From Lachnospiraceae bacterium (GTDB lineage Bacteria > Bacillota_A > Clostridia > Lachnospirales > Lachnospiraceae), in assembly GCA_004556565.1 (NCBI GenBank), contig SFGN01000019.1, positions 1 through 44,306 of the forward strand: 44,306 bases of DNA. The letters are read 5' to 3'. Shown here piece by piece: positions 1-7,954 of this stretch (position 1 is its first letter; each line of letters starts with the position of its first letter). Under the pieces are notes generated by a model. That model was not told the DNA's origin. It saw nothing but the letters and a program-made list of their open reading frames with translations, and searched no databases. The translations under genes were made by a program, and so were the position numbers.

Positions 1-108
1 TTGGTCGCTAATACAATAAAGGAACACAGATGGTTTTTCAATATAAAATTTATATCAGAGGGCTGGTATGCTACCCACTATCATGCCAGAAGCCTCAAAA
101 AAGGCTGA
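1..108 (+). CDS. Possible 3' end of an ORF entering from the left
   Basis: Frame 1 is open from the first base for 35 codons and stops with TGA at 106-108. The residues (aromatic- and histidine-rich, ending ARSLKKG) match nothing I recognise. The stretch is AT-rich, so an open frame of this length can arise by chance. It could be the tail of an upstream gene or a degenerate remnant. Nothing here shows which. Confidence 0.18.
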   Translation: MVANTIKEHRWFFNIKFISEGWYATHYHARSLKKG

Positions 109-154
109 TAATTCAAGACTGTTTATGAGATTAGAAGGATGCTTGAGAACGAAC

Positions 155-190
155 ATGCCAGGTTTTGCCTGGACATTTAATACTTTTTTT
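155..190 (+). terminator. Weak terminator-like hairpin upstream of htpG
   Basis: CCAGG at 158-162 pairs with CCTGG at 168-172 around a TTTTG loop, and ATG/CAT can extend the stem past a one-base bulge. A run of seven T begins at 184, about 11 bases after the stem, further than in a classical intrinsic terminator. It could end transcription arriving from the left before the htpG promoter. Confidence 0.3.
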
Positions 191-208
191 ATAAACTTCA
201 CACAATTA

Positions 209-235
209 TTAGCACTCAACTCGAAAGAGTGCTAA
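209..235. promoter_or_regulatory. CIRCE operator (HrcA site) of htpG
   Basis: TTAGCACTC at 209-217, a nine-base spacer and GAGTGCTAA at 227-235 form a perfect CIRCE element with no mismatch to the consensus. HrcA repressor binds it and releases on heat or misfolding stress. It ends seven bases before the -35 box of the htpG promoter, so repression would act at the upstream edge of the polymerase footprint. A second CIRCE lies before clpB at 40876-40902. Confidence 0.96.
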
Positions 236-242
236 AAACTTG

Positions 243-271
243 TTGACTTTTTGTTTTGTTTGTATTAACAT
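243..271 (+). promoter_or_regulatory. Promoter of htpG
   Basis: TTGACT at 243-248 and TAACAT at 266-271 are separated by 17 bases, a SigA-type promoter. The expected start near 278 gives a leader of about 75 bases before the htpG ATG. The CIRCE lies immediately upstream. Confidence 0.7.
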
Positions 272-353
272 ATGTCCTATCGAGGGCTCAGTCCCTTATT
301 TACTTTGAAAACAAACAATATATGATAGAGAGATTAAAAAAGGAGTGTTCATT

Positions 354-2420
354 ATGGCAGTAAAAAAGGGTAGTTTATCAATTGACAGTGAGAATATATT
401 TCCGATAATTAAAAAATGGGTATATTCCGACCATGATATTTTTATGAGAGAGCTTGTTTCTAACGGCTGCGATGCGATCACGAAGCTGAAGAAGCTGGAT
501 ATGATGGGCGAGTATGAGCTTCCGGAAGACTATAAGCCGAAGATTCAGGTTATTGTAAATCCTGAAGAGAAAACACTGAAGTTTATTGATAACGGTCTTG
601 GCATGACAGCGTCAGAAGTGGAAGAGTATATTACACAGATAGCATTTTCCGGTGCTACCCAGTTCCTTGAAAAATATAAGGATAAAACAACGGAGGATGA
701 GATTATCGGTCATTTCGGACTTGGATTCTATTCTTCATTTATGGTAGCTGACGAGGTTCATATAGACAGCTTGTCATATCAGAAAGATGCAGTTCCGGTT
801 CACTGGGTAAGTGAAGGCGGCACAGAGTATGAGATGCAGGATGGAAACCGTCAGGAAGTCGGAACTGAGATTACTCTTTTCCTAAATGATGACAGCCTGG
901 AATTTGCAAATGAATACCGTGCAAGAGAAGTGCTTGAGAAATACTGTTCCTTTATGCCGGTTGAGATATTCCTTTCAAAGGCAAATGCAGAGCCGGAATA
1001 TGAAACAATCGATGAGGATGACGTGCTTGACACAGATGAAGTGGTTGAACACATTACGGAAGAAGTAAAAGAGGGCGAAGAAGGCGAGCCGAAGAAGAAG
1101 GCAAAAATCGTAAAACGTCCGGTTTCTCTGAGTGATACAAAGCCGCTGTGGACAAAGAATCCGAGCGATTGTACAAAAGAAGAATATATTGAATTTTATC
1201 GCAAGGTGTTCATGGACTATAAAGAGCCATTGTTCTGGATTCATTTGAATATGGACTATCCGTTTAACCTGAAAGGAATCCTGTATTTCCCGAAGATTAA
1301 CATGGAATATGATTCCATTGAGGGTAAGATCAAGCTCTACAACAATCAGGTGTTCATCGCAGACAATATTAAAGAAGTGATTCCGGAATTCCTGATGGTA
1401 TTAAAGGGTGTCATCGACTGTCCGGACCTTCCGCTGAATGTTTCCAGAAGTGCTCTGCAGAATGACGGATTTGTAAATAAAGTGGCAGATTATATTTCTA
1501 AGAAGGTTGCAGATAAATTGAACGGTATGTTCAAGACCGATAAAGAAAATTACGAAAAATACTGGGATGACATTAATCCGTTCATTAAATTCGGATGTCT
1601 GAAAGATGAAAAATTCGGAGATAAGATTAAAGGATCTCTCCTTTTCAAGAATCTGGATCACAAATATCTGACGCTTGAGGAATGTATTGAGGCTAACAAG
1701 AAAGAAAACGAGAAAGCTGATACTGCAGCAGAGGCAGAGGAAACCGAAAGCACGGAGGAAACCCCGGAAGCGGCAGAAGATATCGATGCCGAAGAGGAAA
1801 AAGAAGAGAAGAAAACGACTGTTTATTATGTGACAGATGAGCAGCAGCAGAGTCAGTACATCAATATGTTCAAGGGAATGGGACAGGATGCTGTCATCCT
1901 GACACAAAACATTGATTCTGCATTTGTCACATGGCTTGAGCAGCATAATGAGAACGTGAAATTCCAGAGGATCGATGCAGAAGTCCATGATTCGTTGAAA
2001 GAGGATATTGCAGAGGAAGAAAAAGAACAGTTCCAGAAAGATGTTGACAGCCTGACGGAAATTTTCAGAAGAGAGCTGGGAGATGATAAGCTTGAGGTGA
2101 AGGTTGAGAAGCTGAAAGATGAGAACATTGCTTCTATGGCGGTTCTGTCAGAGGATTCAAGGCGGATGGCTGAGATGATGCGGATGTATGGAATGGCGGG
2201 CATGGATCCGGATATGTTTGGGTCAAAAGCTACTTTGATTTTGAATGCTTCACATCCGCTTGTAAAATATGTGATGGAAAAGAGTGAGGGAGATAATGTA
2301 TCTCTGATTTGCAAGCAGCTCTATGATCTGGCAATGATGGCACATAAACCTCTGAATCCGGAGGAAATGACAGCATTTGTACAGAGAAGCAATCAGATTA
2401 TGCTGTTGCTTACAAAATAA
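354..2420 (+). CDS. htpG: Chaperone HtpG (Hsp90 family)
   Basis: Cytosolic ATP-dependent chaperone of the Hsp90 family, 688 residues. The N-terminal GHKL ATPase domain is clear: RELVSNGCDAITKL, the DNGLGMT motif and the GHFGLGFYSSFMVA lid/loop, followed by middle and C-terminal dimerisation domains. An in-frame GTG lies nine bases upstream at 345, but AGGAG at 341-345 sits eight bases before ATG 354, so 354 is the start. Typical bacterial HtpG has about 620-640 residues. The extra length comes from two charged inserts, roughly residues 213-258 (acidic, then KKKAK) and 445-490 (almost only E, D, A, T and K). There is no eukaryotic MEEVD tail. Transcribed alone, with CIRCE control upstream and terminators downstream. 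Confidence 0.97.
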   Translation: MAVKKGSLSIDSENIFPIIKKWVYSDHDIFMRELVSNGCDAITKLKKLDMMGEYELPEDYKPKIQVIVNPEEKTLKFIDNGLGMTASEVEEYITQIAFSGATQFLEKYKDKTTEDEIIGHFGLGFYSSFMVADEVHIDSLSYQKDAVPVHWVSEGGTEYEMQDGNRQEVGTEITLFLNDDSLEFANEYRAREVLEKYCSFMPVEIFLSKANAEPEYETIDEDDVLDTDEVVEHITEEVKEGEEGEPKKKAKIVKRPVSLSDTKPLWTKNPSDCTKEEYIEFYRKVFMDYKEPLFWIHLNMDYPFNLKGILYFPKINMEYDSIEGKIKLYNNQVFIADNIKEVIPEFLMVLKGVIDCPDLPLNVSRSALQNDGFVNKVADYISKKVADKLNGMFKTDKENYEKYWDDINPFIKFGCLKDEKFGDKIKGSLLFKNLDHKYLTLEECIEANKKENEKADTAAEAEETESTEETPEAAEDIDAEEEKEEKKTTVYYVTDEQQQSQYINMFKGMGQDAVILTQNIDSAFVTWLEQHNENVKFQRIDAEVHDSLKEDIAEEEKEQFQKDVDSLTEIFRRELGDDKLEVKVEKLKDENIASMAVLSEDSRRMAEMMRMYGMAGMDPDMFGSKATLILNASHPLVKYVMEKSEGDNVSLICKQLYDLAMMAHKPLNPEEMTAFVQRSNQIMLLLTK

Positions 2421-2441
2421 AAATACAGATTTGATAAAACG

Positions 2442-2474
2442 AAGGGGACAGCTTAACATATCGGCTGTCTCCTT
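2442..2474 (+). terminator. Stem-loop after htpG
   Basis: AAGGGGACAGC at 2442-2452 pairs with GCTGTCTCCTT at 2464-2474 (11 pairs, one G-U). No long T run follows, so alone it is more likely a 3'-end stabiliser. It stands just before the strong terminator at 2492-2516. Confidence 0.5.
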
Positions 2475-2491
2475 AATTGTCATGCATATGA

Positions 2492-2516
2492 AAAAAAGGT
2501 CCGGTGGACCTTTTTT
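2492..2516. terminator. Bidirectional terminator between htpG and the convergent gene
   Basis: AAAAAAGGTCC at 2492-2502 and GGACCTTTTTT at 2506-2516 form a perfect 11-base inverted repeat with a GGT loop. The arm ends give a T run on both strands, so one structure can end htpG (+) and the gene at 2536-3021 (-). Confidence 0.9.
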
Positions 2517-2535
2517 AAGTTCCGGTATTCTTTTT

Positions 2536-3021
2536 TCAGAGCAGCATATATTCAATATTTTTTTGATCAAAAAACTTCTGTACCATGCTGTCCCATGTCT
2601 TTTCCAGAGATTTATCCATAGAAAATGATTTCAGTGATGTCCCGGTCGTGCATTGCAGACCGGCAGAATCAAAACGTATATTCAGATACAGTCCCTGCAC
2701 ATCTTCCGGCTGAAAATCCAGATTTTGCTGCAAAAGCAGTTTTTTTGTGTTGCCGGGAGAAAGCCGGAAAATGAATTTAAAGCTTAATGGTGTGCGGCGT
2801 CCTTTAATGACAGAATAACAAAAATCGCGAAGCTGCTCCCATGAAGCATACTCCGGAATATTTTCTTCAGAATCAAAAAAAGCTTTCTGTATATATCCGT
2901 CAATTGAGAACGTATTGAAAGTGACGATCTCTCCCTCAACAAACTGAAAATGATTGAACGTATCTGACAAAAGCAGATGTTTCATAAAGTTTTTTGTGCT
3001 GTTGAATTTTAGTGAAATCAT
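2536..3021 (-). CDS. Conserved protein, DUF5721-like
   Basis: 161 residues, no signal peptide or membrane segment. The N-terminal pattern MISLK...KNFMKHLLLSDTF and the TFNTFSIDGYI and RRTPLSFKFIFRLSP stretches fit my recollection of the DUF5721 family, which is common in Lachnospiraceae and has no known function. The frame opens nine codons earlier at 3048, but GGAGG sits five bases before the ATG at 3021, so I use that start. It is a single gene converging on htpG, with its own candidate promoter at 3057-3085. The family name is from memory; the coding call is firmer. Confidence 0.8.
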   Translation of the reverse strand: MISLKFNSTKNFMKHLLLSDTFNHFQFVEGEIVTFNTFSIDGYIQKAFFDSEENIPEYASWEQLRDFCYSVIKGRRTPLSFKFIFRLSPGNTKKLLLQQNLDFQPEDVQGLYLNIRFDSAGLQCTTGTSLKSFSMDKSLEKTWDSMVQKFFDQKNIEYMLL

Positions 3022-3056
3022 ATAAACCTCCGCGGTGACAATAACCATCCGCTATC

Positions 3057-3085
3057 ATCATAACACAAAATATATAAAGCGTGAA
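3057..3085 (-). promoter_or_regulatory. Candidate promoter of the DUF5721-like gene
   Basis: On the minus strand TTCACG (3085-3080) and TATGAT (3062-3057) lie 17 bases apart, with a TG extension just before the -10 box. The -35 is weak and the extended -10 is good. The start of transcription would fall about 30 bases before the ATG. Confidence 0.5.
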
Positions 3086-3093
3086 CCGCAACG

Positions 3094-3122
3094 TTGACTT
3101 TTATCATTAAAAAAAGTATTAT
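3094..3122 (+). promoter_or_regulatory. Promoter of the surface acylation cluster
   Basis: TTGACT at 3094-3099 and TATTAT at 3117-3122 with a 17-base spacer give a good SigA-type promoter ahead of the SGNH gene. It lies back to back with the minus-strand promoter at 3057-3085, eight bases apart. Confidence 0.7.
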
Positions 3123-3194
3123 TAGTTTAAATAGCATAAAGCTGTTTTAATAGTTTTACTGATATTTTGAAGAAAATTCTGGAAGGGTACAAAA

Positions 3195-3956
3195 GTGACA
3201 ATTCATATAAAAAAAGATAAAAAAAACTTGATAGCCGGCTTAGTTGTCCTGGCTGTGCTTATATTAGTCATTGTGCTTATTGCCGGCGGGATCAGCAGGT
3301 TTACAGGAAAGGATAAAAAGACAGCCGAAGGACTTAAAATTATAGAGCAGGCGGAATCTGCGGACATTACGGCGATTGAAAGCAAGATTCAGAAACTGGA
3401 AGAGAAGGAGAAGGAGCAGAATGACCTGACAATCAGCCTGAAAGAGGCGTTTGCCAGTACAGTTGTTATGGGAGATTCCATTACTGAAGGGTTTTATCAT
3501 TATGGAATTCTGAATGCATCCAGCGTAGTGTCAAAGATAGGTGTTGAACTGGATGAGCTGGACGAGGAAATTGAAAAAGTGAAAGAGCTGAATCCACAGG
3601 TTATTTTCCTGAGTTATGGGCTGAATGATATTCTGGCAACCAGGGGAGATACGGGGAGCTTTATAGATGAATATAAAACAATGATCGAAAAGGTTCAGAA
3701 AGAGCTTCCGGATACGAAGATCTTTGTTAATTCTATTTTTCCGGTAAAAGCGGAAAAAGCGCAGGAAGTCCCCGAATATCAGAAGGTTGACGAGTATAAT
3801 ACTGCGCTGCGGGAATTGTGCGATAAAAAGCAGATTGCGTTTGTAGATAATACAGCACTTGTCCATGATGAAGACTATGAAGAGGACGGGATTCATTTCA
3901 AAGCGGATTTTTACCCGGTATGGGCTGAACATATGGCGGAGGTGGCCGGATTATGA
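3195..3956 (+). CDS. Membrane-anchored SGNH/GDSL hydrolase
   Basis: 253 residues. A basic N-terminus and one hydrophobic segment (about residues 12-32) anchor it with the catalytic domain outside. A charged, coiled-coil-like stretch (about 45-80) follows, then the SGNH fold: GDSIT with Ser95, a GLND block, and DGIHF with Asp231 and His234. Such enzymes move or remove acyl groups on carbohydrates. The start is GTG 3195 with GGAAGGG seven to eight bases upstream. Its stop overlaps the next gene by the ATGA arrangement. The context with MBOAT and DHHW proteins points to acylation of a cell-surface polymer. The exact substrate cannot be read from the sequence. Confidence 0.85.
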   Translation: MTIHIKKDKKNLIAGLVVLAVLILVIVLIAGGISRFTGKDKKTAEGLKIIEQAESADITAIESKIQKLEEKEKEQNDLTISLKEAFASTVVMGDSITEGFYHYGILNASSVVSKIGVELDELDEEIEKVKELNPQVIFLSYGLNDILATRGDTGSFIDEYKTMIEKVQKELPDTKIFVNSIFPVKAEKAQEVPEYQKVDEYNTALRELCDKKQIAFVDNTALVHDEDYEEDGIHFKADFYPVWAEHMAEVAGL

Positions 3957-4501
3957 CAGGACAGGGGACAGAATATGGGCAGGTAAGGCGAAACAGACGG
4001 GATGACGGAAGATATCCGCAGGTGCCCGGACTTACGGTGGCACAGATCTGCAAGTATATCCTGACACTGATGATTATTGCTTTTATAGTTTTAATGATGA
4101 TTTTCACCGGAGGCAGCATGAAGTCGTTTGAGGAAGTTGCCGGTGTGGTGGAAGAGAAGATAGATACAGATAAGCTTGTGAAACAGGACGGACAGGCATT
4201 GAAGCGTTATTATGGGCTCAACAGTGCTGACTACGAGAATGTAATGCTGTATCTGTCGGAATTTAGTATTTCTTCGGAAGAGGTACTGATGATAAAGGTG
4301 AAATCGGAACAGCAGCTTCAGCAGGTAAGAGACGCGGTTGAACGCCGAAGGGAGCAGAGGATCGATGCGTTTTCAGGATATGCCCCGGAGCAGGTTCAGC
4401 TTTTGGAGGATTCCCGGCTGATCGTCAGGGGAAAATGGCTGCTTTTTGTAGTTTCATCGGATGCGGATACTTATGTTTCTGCGTTTAACAGGGGATTATA
4501 A
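3953..4501 (+). CDS. DUF4358 family membrane-anchored protein
   Basis: 182 residues: a polar cytoplasmic N-terminus of about 35 residues, one membrane segment (about 38-55, rich in I, L, V and M), then an extracytoplasmic domain with the KRYYGLNSADYENVMLYLSE and FSGYAPEQVQLLEDS patterns typical of DUF4358. The family has no established activity but repeatedly sits beside MBOAT and DHHW genes in Clostridia. Here it overlaps the SGNH gene by four bases and is followed by the MBOAT gene after 24, so the three are co-expressed. An accessory or scaffold role in the acylation complex is inference. Confidence 0.8.
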   Translation: MTGQGTEYGQVRRNRRDDGRYPQVPGLTVAQICKYILTLMIIAFIVLMMIFTGGSMKSFEEVAGVVEEKIDTDKLVKQDGQALKRYYGLNSADYENVMLYLSEFSISSEEVLMIKVKSEQQLQQVRDAVERRREQRIDAFSGYAPEQVQLLEDSRLIVRGKWLLFVVSSDADTYVSAFNRGL

Positions 4502-4525
4502 AAATAAGAGGAGAAGGAGTAAGAG

Positions 4526-5938
4526 ATGCTATTTAGCAGTATTACCTTTTTAATAGTATTTTTACCATTAACAATAATAGTATATTATCTTGTGCCCTCG
4601 AAGCTGAAAAATTTTGTCATGCTTTTGGCAAGCCTGATTTTTTATGCCTGGGGGGAACCGATATATGTTGTGTTAATGATATTGTCTATTCTTTTGAATT
4701 ATTTCTGCGGGCTTGATATCGGACAAAAAATTGAAAATCCGCTCCGGGCGAAGCGGGGACTGATTTTCGGTGTTACGGTAAATATACTGATTCTTGGATT
4801 TTTTAAATATTATGGGTTTTTAATAGAAACGTTGAATGCGGTACTCCCGTTTGACTTGTCATACAGAGAACTGGCTTTGCCGATCGGAATATCTTTTTAC
4901 ACATTCCAGGCAATGTCTTATCTGGTTGATGTTTACAGGGGAGATGTCAGGGAACAGAAGAATGTGCTGAATTTCGCATTATATATCTGTATGTTTCCTC
5001 AGCTGATTGCAGGACCGATCGTGCGTTATGTCGATATTGAAAAGCAGTTAAAGCAAAGAACGCTCAGTGCCGCTAAGTTTGGCAGGGGGAGTATGTATTT
5101 CATCTGCGGTCTGGCAAAAAAAGTAATTCTTGCAAATACGGCGGGTGCGTTGTATGAGGAAGTGGCAGCGATGCAGATGGGATCGTTTTCCATGCTGACT
5201 GCATGGGTGGGATGCATTGCATTTGCTTTCCAGATTTATTTTGATTTCAGCGGTTATTCCGATATGGCGATTGGGCTTGGAAAAATGTTCGGATTTGAAC
5301 TCCGTCAGAATTTCCGGTATCCATACGTGTCCAAAAGCATAACCGAATTCTGGCGCAGGTGGCATATTTCTCTTGGAACATGGTTTCGGGAATATGTATA
5401 TATTCCTCTTGGAGGAAACCGGTGTGCCGCATCAAGAAATATCCTGAACCTGTTGATTGTCTGGCTGCTGACAGGTCTTTGGCACGGAGCGGCATGGAAC
5501 TTTGTCGTATGGGGATTATACTATGGCATAATACTTGTTCTTGAGAAGCATGTGTGGGGGAATCTCCTGGAACGGATGCCGAATGTGGTCAGGCATCTTT
5601 ATTCTCTGGTATTGATTTTAATCGGCTGGGTATTCTTTTTCAGCCCGAACATGGGGTATGCGATGGACTATATCGGCGTAATGTTCGGACCTGGGGCAAA
5701 CGGTTTTATCGATAAACAGGCTTTGTTCCTGATAGTGACGAACTGGCTTCTTTTGCTGATATGTGCGTTTAGTTCTACTACATATGGTCAGAAAGCTGTC
5801 CGCACGATTACCGGGGCTTATAAAAGCCGGAAAGCCAGAAGAATTGCTTCCTGTGTGTTCTATGTTGCAGTATTACTGATAAGCCTGGCATTTCTGGTGA
5901 CGGATACTTATAATCCGTTCTTGTATTTCAGGTTTTAG
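4526..5938 (+). CDS. MBOAT family membrane O-acyltransferase (AlgI/DltB-like)
   Basis: 470-residue polytopic membrane protein of the MBOAT superfamily. Family marks are RRWHISLGTWFREYVYIPLG and GLWHGAAWNFVVWG, the latter holding the invariant catalytic His320. AlgI and DltB relatives pass acyl groups from a cytoplasmic donor through the membrane to an extracellular acceptor chain. GGAG lies seven bases before ATG 4526. Neighbours SGNH, DUF4358 and DHHW on the same strand match the patA/algI-type pattern, in which the MBOAT channel hands acetyl to an SGNH-fold partner. No DltA, DltC or DltD homologue is present, so polysaccharide O-acetylation is favoured over teichoic acid D-alanylation. Confidence 0.92.
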   Translation: MLFSSITFLIVFLPLTIIVYYLVPSKLKNFVMLLASLIFYAWGEPIYVVLMILSILLNYFCGLDIGQKIENPLRAKRGLIFGVTVNILILGFFKYYGFLIETLNAVLPFDLSYRELALPIGISFYTFQAMSYLVDVYRGDVREQKNVLNFALYICMFPQLIAGPIVRYVDIEKQLKQRTLSAAKFGRGSMYFICGLAKKVILANTAGALYEEVAAMQMGSFSMLTAWVGCIAFAFQIYFDFSGYSDMAIGLGKMFGFELRQNFRYPYVSKSITEFWRRWHISLGTWFREYVYIPLGGNRCAASRNILNLLIVWLLTGLWHGAAWNFVVWGLYYGIILVLEKHVWGNLLERMPNVVRHLYSLVLILIGWVFFFSPNMGYAMDYIGVMFGPGANGFIDKQALFLIVTNWLLLLICAFSSTTYGQKAVRTITGAYKSRKARRIASCVFYVAVLLISLAFLVTDTYNPFLYFRF

Positions 5939-5994
5939 ACAGAAATGCAGACAAGAATAATAAAGGCTTAACTGTTACGATGTTAGGAGAGACG

Positions 5995-7158
5995 ATGCGT
6001 AAAACAGAGAAAAGTAAAACAAATAAAAAAATTGAAGAAACAATCGCAAAAGTATTTGCGGCTGTCCTGCTGATCCTGATCGTGCTGAATCTACTGATTC
6101 CTGATCGGAAAACTTCGGAAAATGAAAACAGGATGCTTACACAGCGTCCGAAGCTGACGGTCAGCAGCCTGCTTTCCGGTGATTTCATGACAAAATATGA
6201 AAGTTATCTGGCAGATCAGTTTGTGGGCAGAGATGTCTGGAGAAGCTTTAATGTTGCAATCCGTCGTCTGGGCGGAAGTAAGGAGATAGAGGATGTTTTT
6301 ATCGGAAAAGATGAACAGCTTCTGGAGGACATCGTCGTTCCGCAGCAGGAAATATTAAATGAAAACATGGCCGCGATAAAGGCTTTTGCAAAGAATTATC
6401 CTGACAATAGTATCCATATGATGCTTGTCCCGGATGCCGCGGCAGTTTTGACGGATAAACTTCCGGCCCTTGCAGTGACAGCTGATCAGGGCAAGATGTT
6501 TTCTCAGGTTAAGCGAGAACTTGGGGATTCGGTCATATGGCTGGATGCAGCCGGAGTGCTCAAAGACCATAAGAAAGAGAATATTTATTATAAAACAGAT
6601 CATCACTGGACCAGCCTCGGGGCATTTTATGTGTTTAGTGAAGTGGCATCTCAGATGAATATTAAGGCGGATGTCTCCAGTATGTTTGTGTCATATCCGG
6701 TTTCTACAACATTTAACGGCGTGCTGGCGTCCAGAAGCGGCTGCAGGCAGGGGGTAAAGGAAACAATTGAGATATATGTTGCCAAAGAGACGGATAATGA
6801 TGTGGTTGTAAGTTATGTGGATGAGCAGAAAAAGACAACATCACTGTACGATTCGTCAAAGCTTGAGACGGAAGATCAGTTTGCAGTATTTCTGGGCGGG
6901 AATACTTCTGAGATTGATATCAAGACAGTATCGGAAAGTACCAGACGCCTTCTGGTGATCAAGGATTCATTTGCGAATAGCTTTATTCCGTTCCTGACAC
7001 CGTTTTTTCGGGAAATCGTGGTGGTAGACCCAAGATATTACAGCGGAACTATTCAGGATATCATGGAAACGTACCGTATTACAGATACGTTGTTTTTATA
7101 CAGTGGAAATACTTTTTTCCAGGATAATAATATCAGCGGAGTGTTGGGCAGTGAGTAA
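5995..7158 (+). CDS. DHHW family extracytoplasmic acetyltransferase-like protein
   Basis: 387 residues with one N-terminal membrane anchor (AAVLLILIVLNLLI). The family signature is visible: ENRMLTQRPKL near the membrane, a YLADQFVGRD block, then TDHHWTSLGAFYVF with Asp202, His203 and His204, and the late VIKDSFANSF serine block. This resembles the SGNH-like domain of AlgJ/AlgX alginate O-acetyltransferases. AGGAG at 5985-5989 is five bases before ATG 5995. An upstream in-frame ATG at 5980 has no good ribosome site. Likely the terminal acyl carrier or transferase partner of the MBOAT protein. Confidence 0.85.
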   Translation: MRKTEKSKTNKKIEETIAKVFAAVLLILIVLNLLIPDRKTSENENRMLTQRPKLTVSSLLSGDFMTKYESYLADQFVGRDVWRSFNVAIRRLGGSKEIEDVFIGKDEQLLEDIVVPQQEILNENMAAIKAFAKNYPDNSIHMMLVPDAAAVLTDKLPALAVTADQGKMFSQVKRELGDSVIWLDAAGVLKDHKKENIYYKTDHHWTSLGAFYVFSEVASQMNIKADVSSMFVSYPVSTTFNGVLASRSGCRQGVKETIEIYVAKETDNDVVVSYVDEQKKTTSLYDSSKLETEDQFAVFLGGNTSEIDIKTVSESTRRLLVIKDSFANSFIPFLTPFFREIVVVDPRYYSGTIQDIMETYRITDTLFLYSGNTFFQDNNISGVLGSE

Positions 7159-7954
7159 CAGAATCAGTCGGGAATTTGAACAGAAACAGGGGAGTGTGCG
7201 TTTAAATAAATATTTGAGCGAATCAGGGGTCTGCTCCCGCAGGGAGGCAGACAGAATAATTGAGGAAGGCCGCGTGACCGTTGACGGCAGGACAGCACAG
7301 ACCGGGATGCGTGTCATCCCCGGACAGAATGTATGTGTAGACGGAAAGCCTGTGAAGCGTCAGGAGGAGATGATTGTTCTGGCACTCAATAAGCCGCCGG
7401 GAGTTGTCTGTACTGAAGAAAAGAGAGAGAAGAACAGCATTGTACGTTTTCTGGATTATCCGGTGAGAGTCACTTATGTGGGACGTCTTGATAAGGATTC
7501 CCGGGGACTTTTGCTCATGACGAATAACGGGGATATAATTAATAAAATGATGCGCGCGGGCAACTGTCATGAAAAAGAATATAAAGTAAAGGTGGATAAG
7601 CCTGTCACAGAGGAATTTCTTCATCGGATGGCACAGGGCGTACCGATTCTTGATACAGTGACAAGACCGTGTAAGGTACGGAAAACAGGAAAATATTCTT
7701 TTTCAATTGTATTGACGCAGGGGCTGAACCGGCAGATTCGCAGGATGTGCGAAGCTCTTGGATACCAGGTCCGTGATTTGGAGAGAGTTCGTATAATGAA
7801 TATTGAACTGGGAAACCTGAAAGAAGGAGAATACCGGAAGCTTAAGGATGAAGAATTGAACCGGCTTTATGAGCTGATTAAAGATTCTTCAAATGAAACG
7901 GTGATCCCGACCGGGAAATTGAGAGTTGTCGGAGGAAAGAAAAATGGAAAATAA
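7151..7954 (+). CDS. RluF-like 23S rRNA pseudouridine synthase
   Basis: About 267 residues. An S4 RNA-binding domain (VRLNKYLSESGVCSRREADR) is followed by an RsuA/RluB/E/F-type catalytic domain with GRLDKDSRGLLLMTNNGD, where Asp114 is the nucleophile, and the LTQGLNRQIRRMCEALGY block. The latter is characteristic of the RluF subgroup, which modifies 23S rRNA near the peptidyl-transferase region. The frame is open from 7103. I choose GTG 7151 because GGAG at 7138-7141 is nine bases upstream. It overlaps the DHHW stop by eight bases and the ligA start by eleven, so translation is probably coupled. The start is the uncertain point. Confidence 0.88.
   Translation: MSNRISREFEQKQGSVRLNKYLSESGVCSRREADRIIEEGRVTVDGRTAQTGMRVIPGQNVCVDGKPVKRQEEMIVLALNKPPGVVCTEEKREKNSIVRFLDYPVRVTYVGRLDKDSRGLLLMTNNGDIINKMMRAGNCHEKEYKVKVDKPVTEEFLHRMAQGVPILDTVTRPCKVRKTGKYSFSIVLTQGLNRQIRRMCEALGYQVRDLERVRIMNIELGNLKEGEYRKLKDEELNRLYELIKDSSNETVIPTGKLRVVGGKKNGK

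Noticed and set aside
1..208. Transposon or IS remnant at the left edge
   Set aside because: No inverted repeats or transposase-like residues seen; only a short open frame and a weak hairpin.
1401..1988. Long open frame (195 codons) opposite htpG
   Set aside because: Antisense shadow of the A/G-rich acidic inserts of htpG; composition is F, L, I and C-rich, with no ribosome site or family match.
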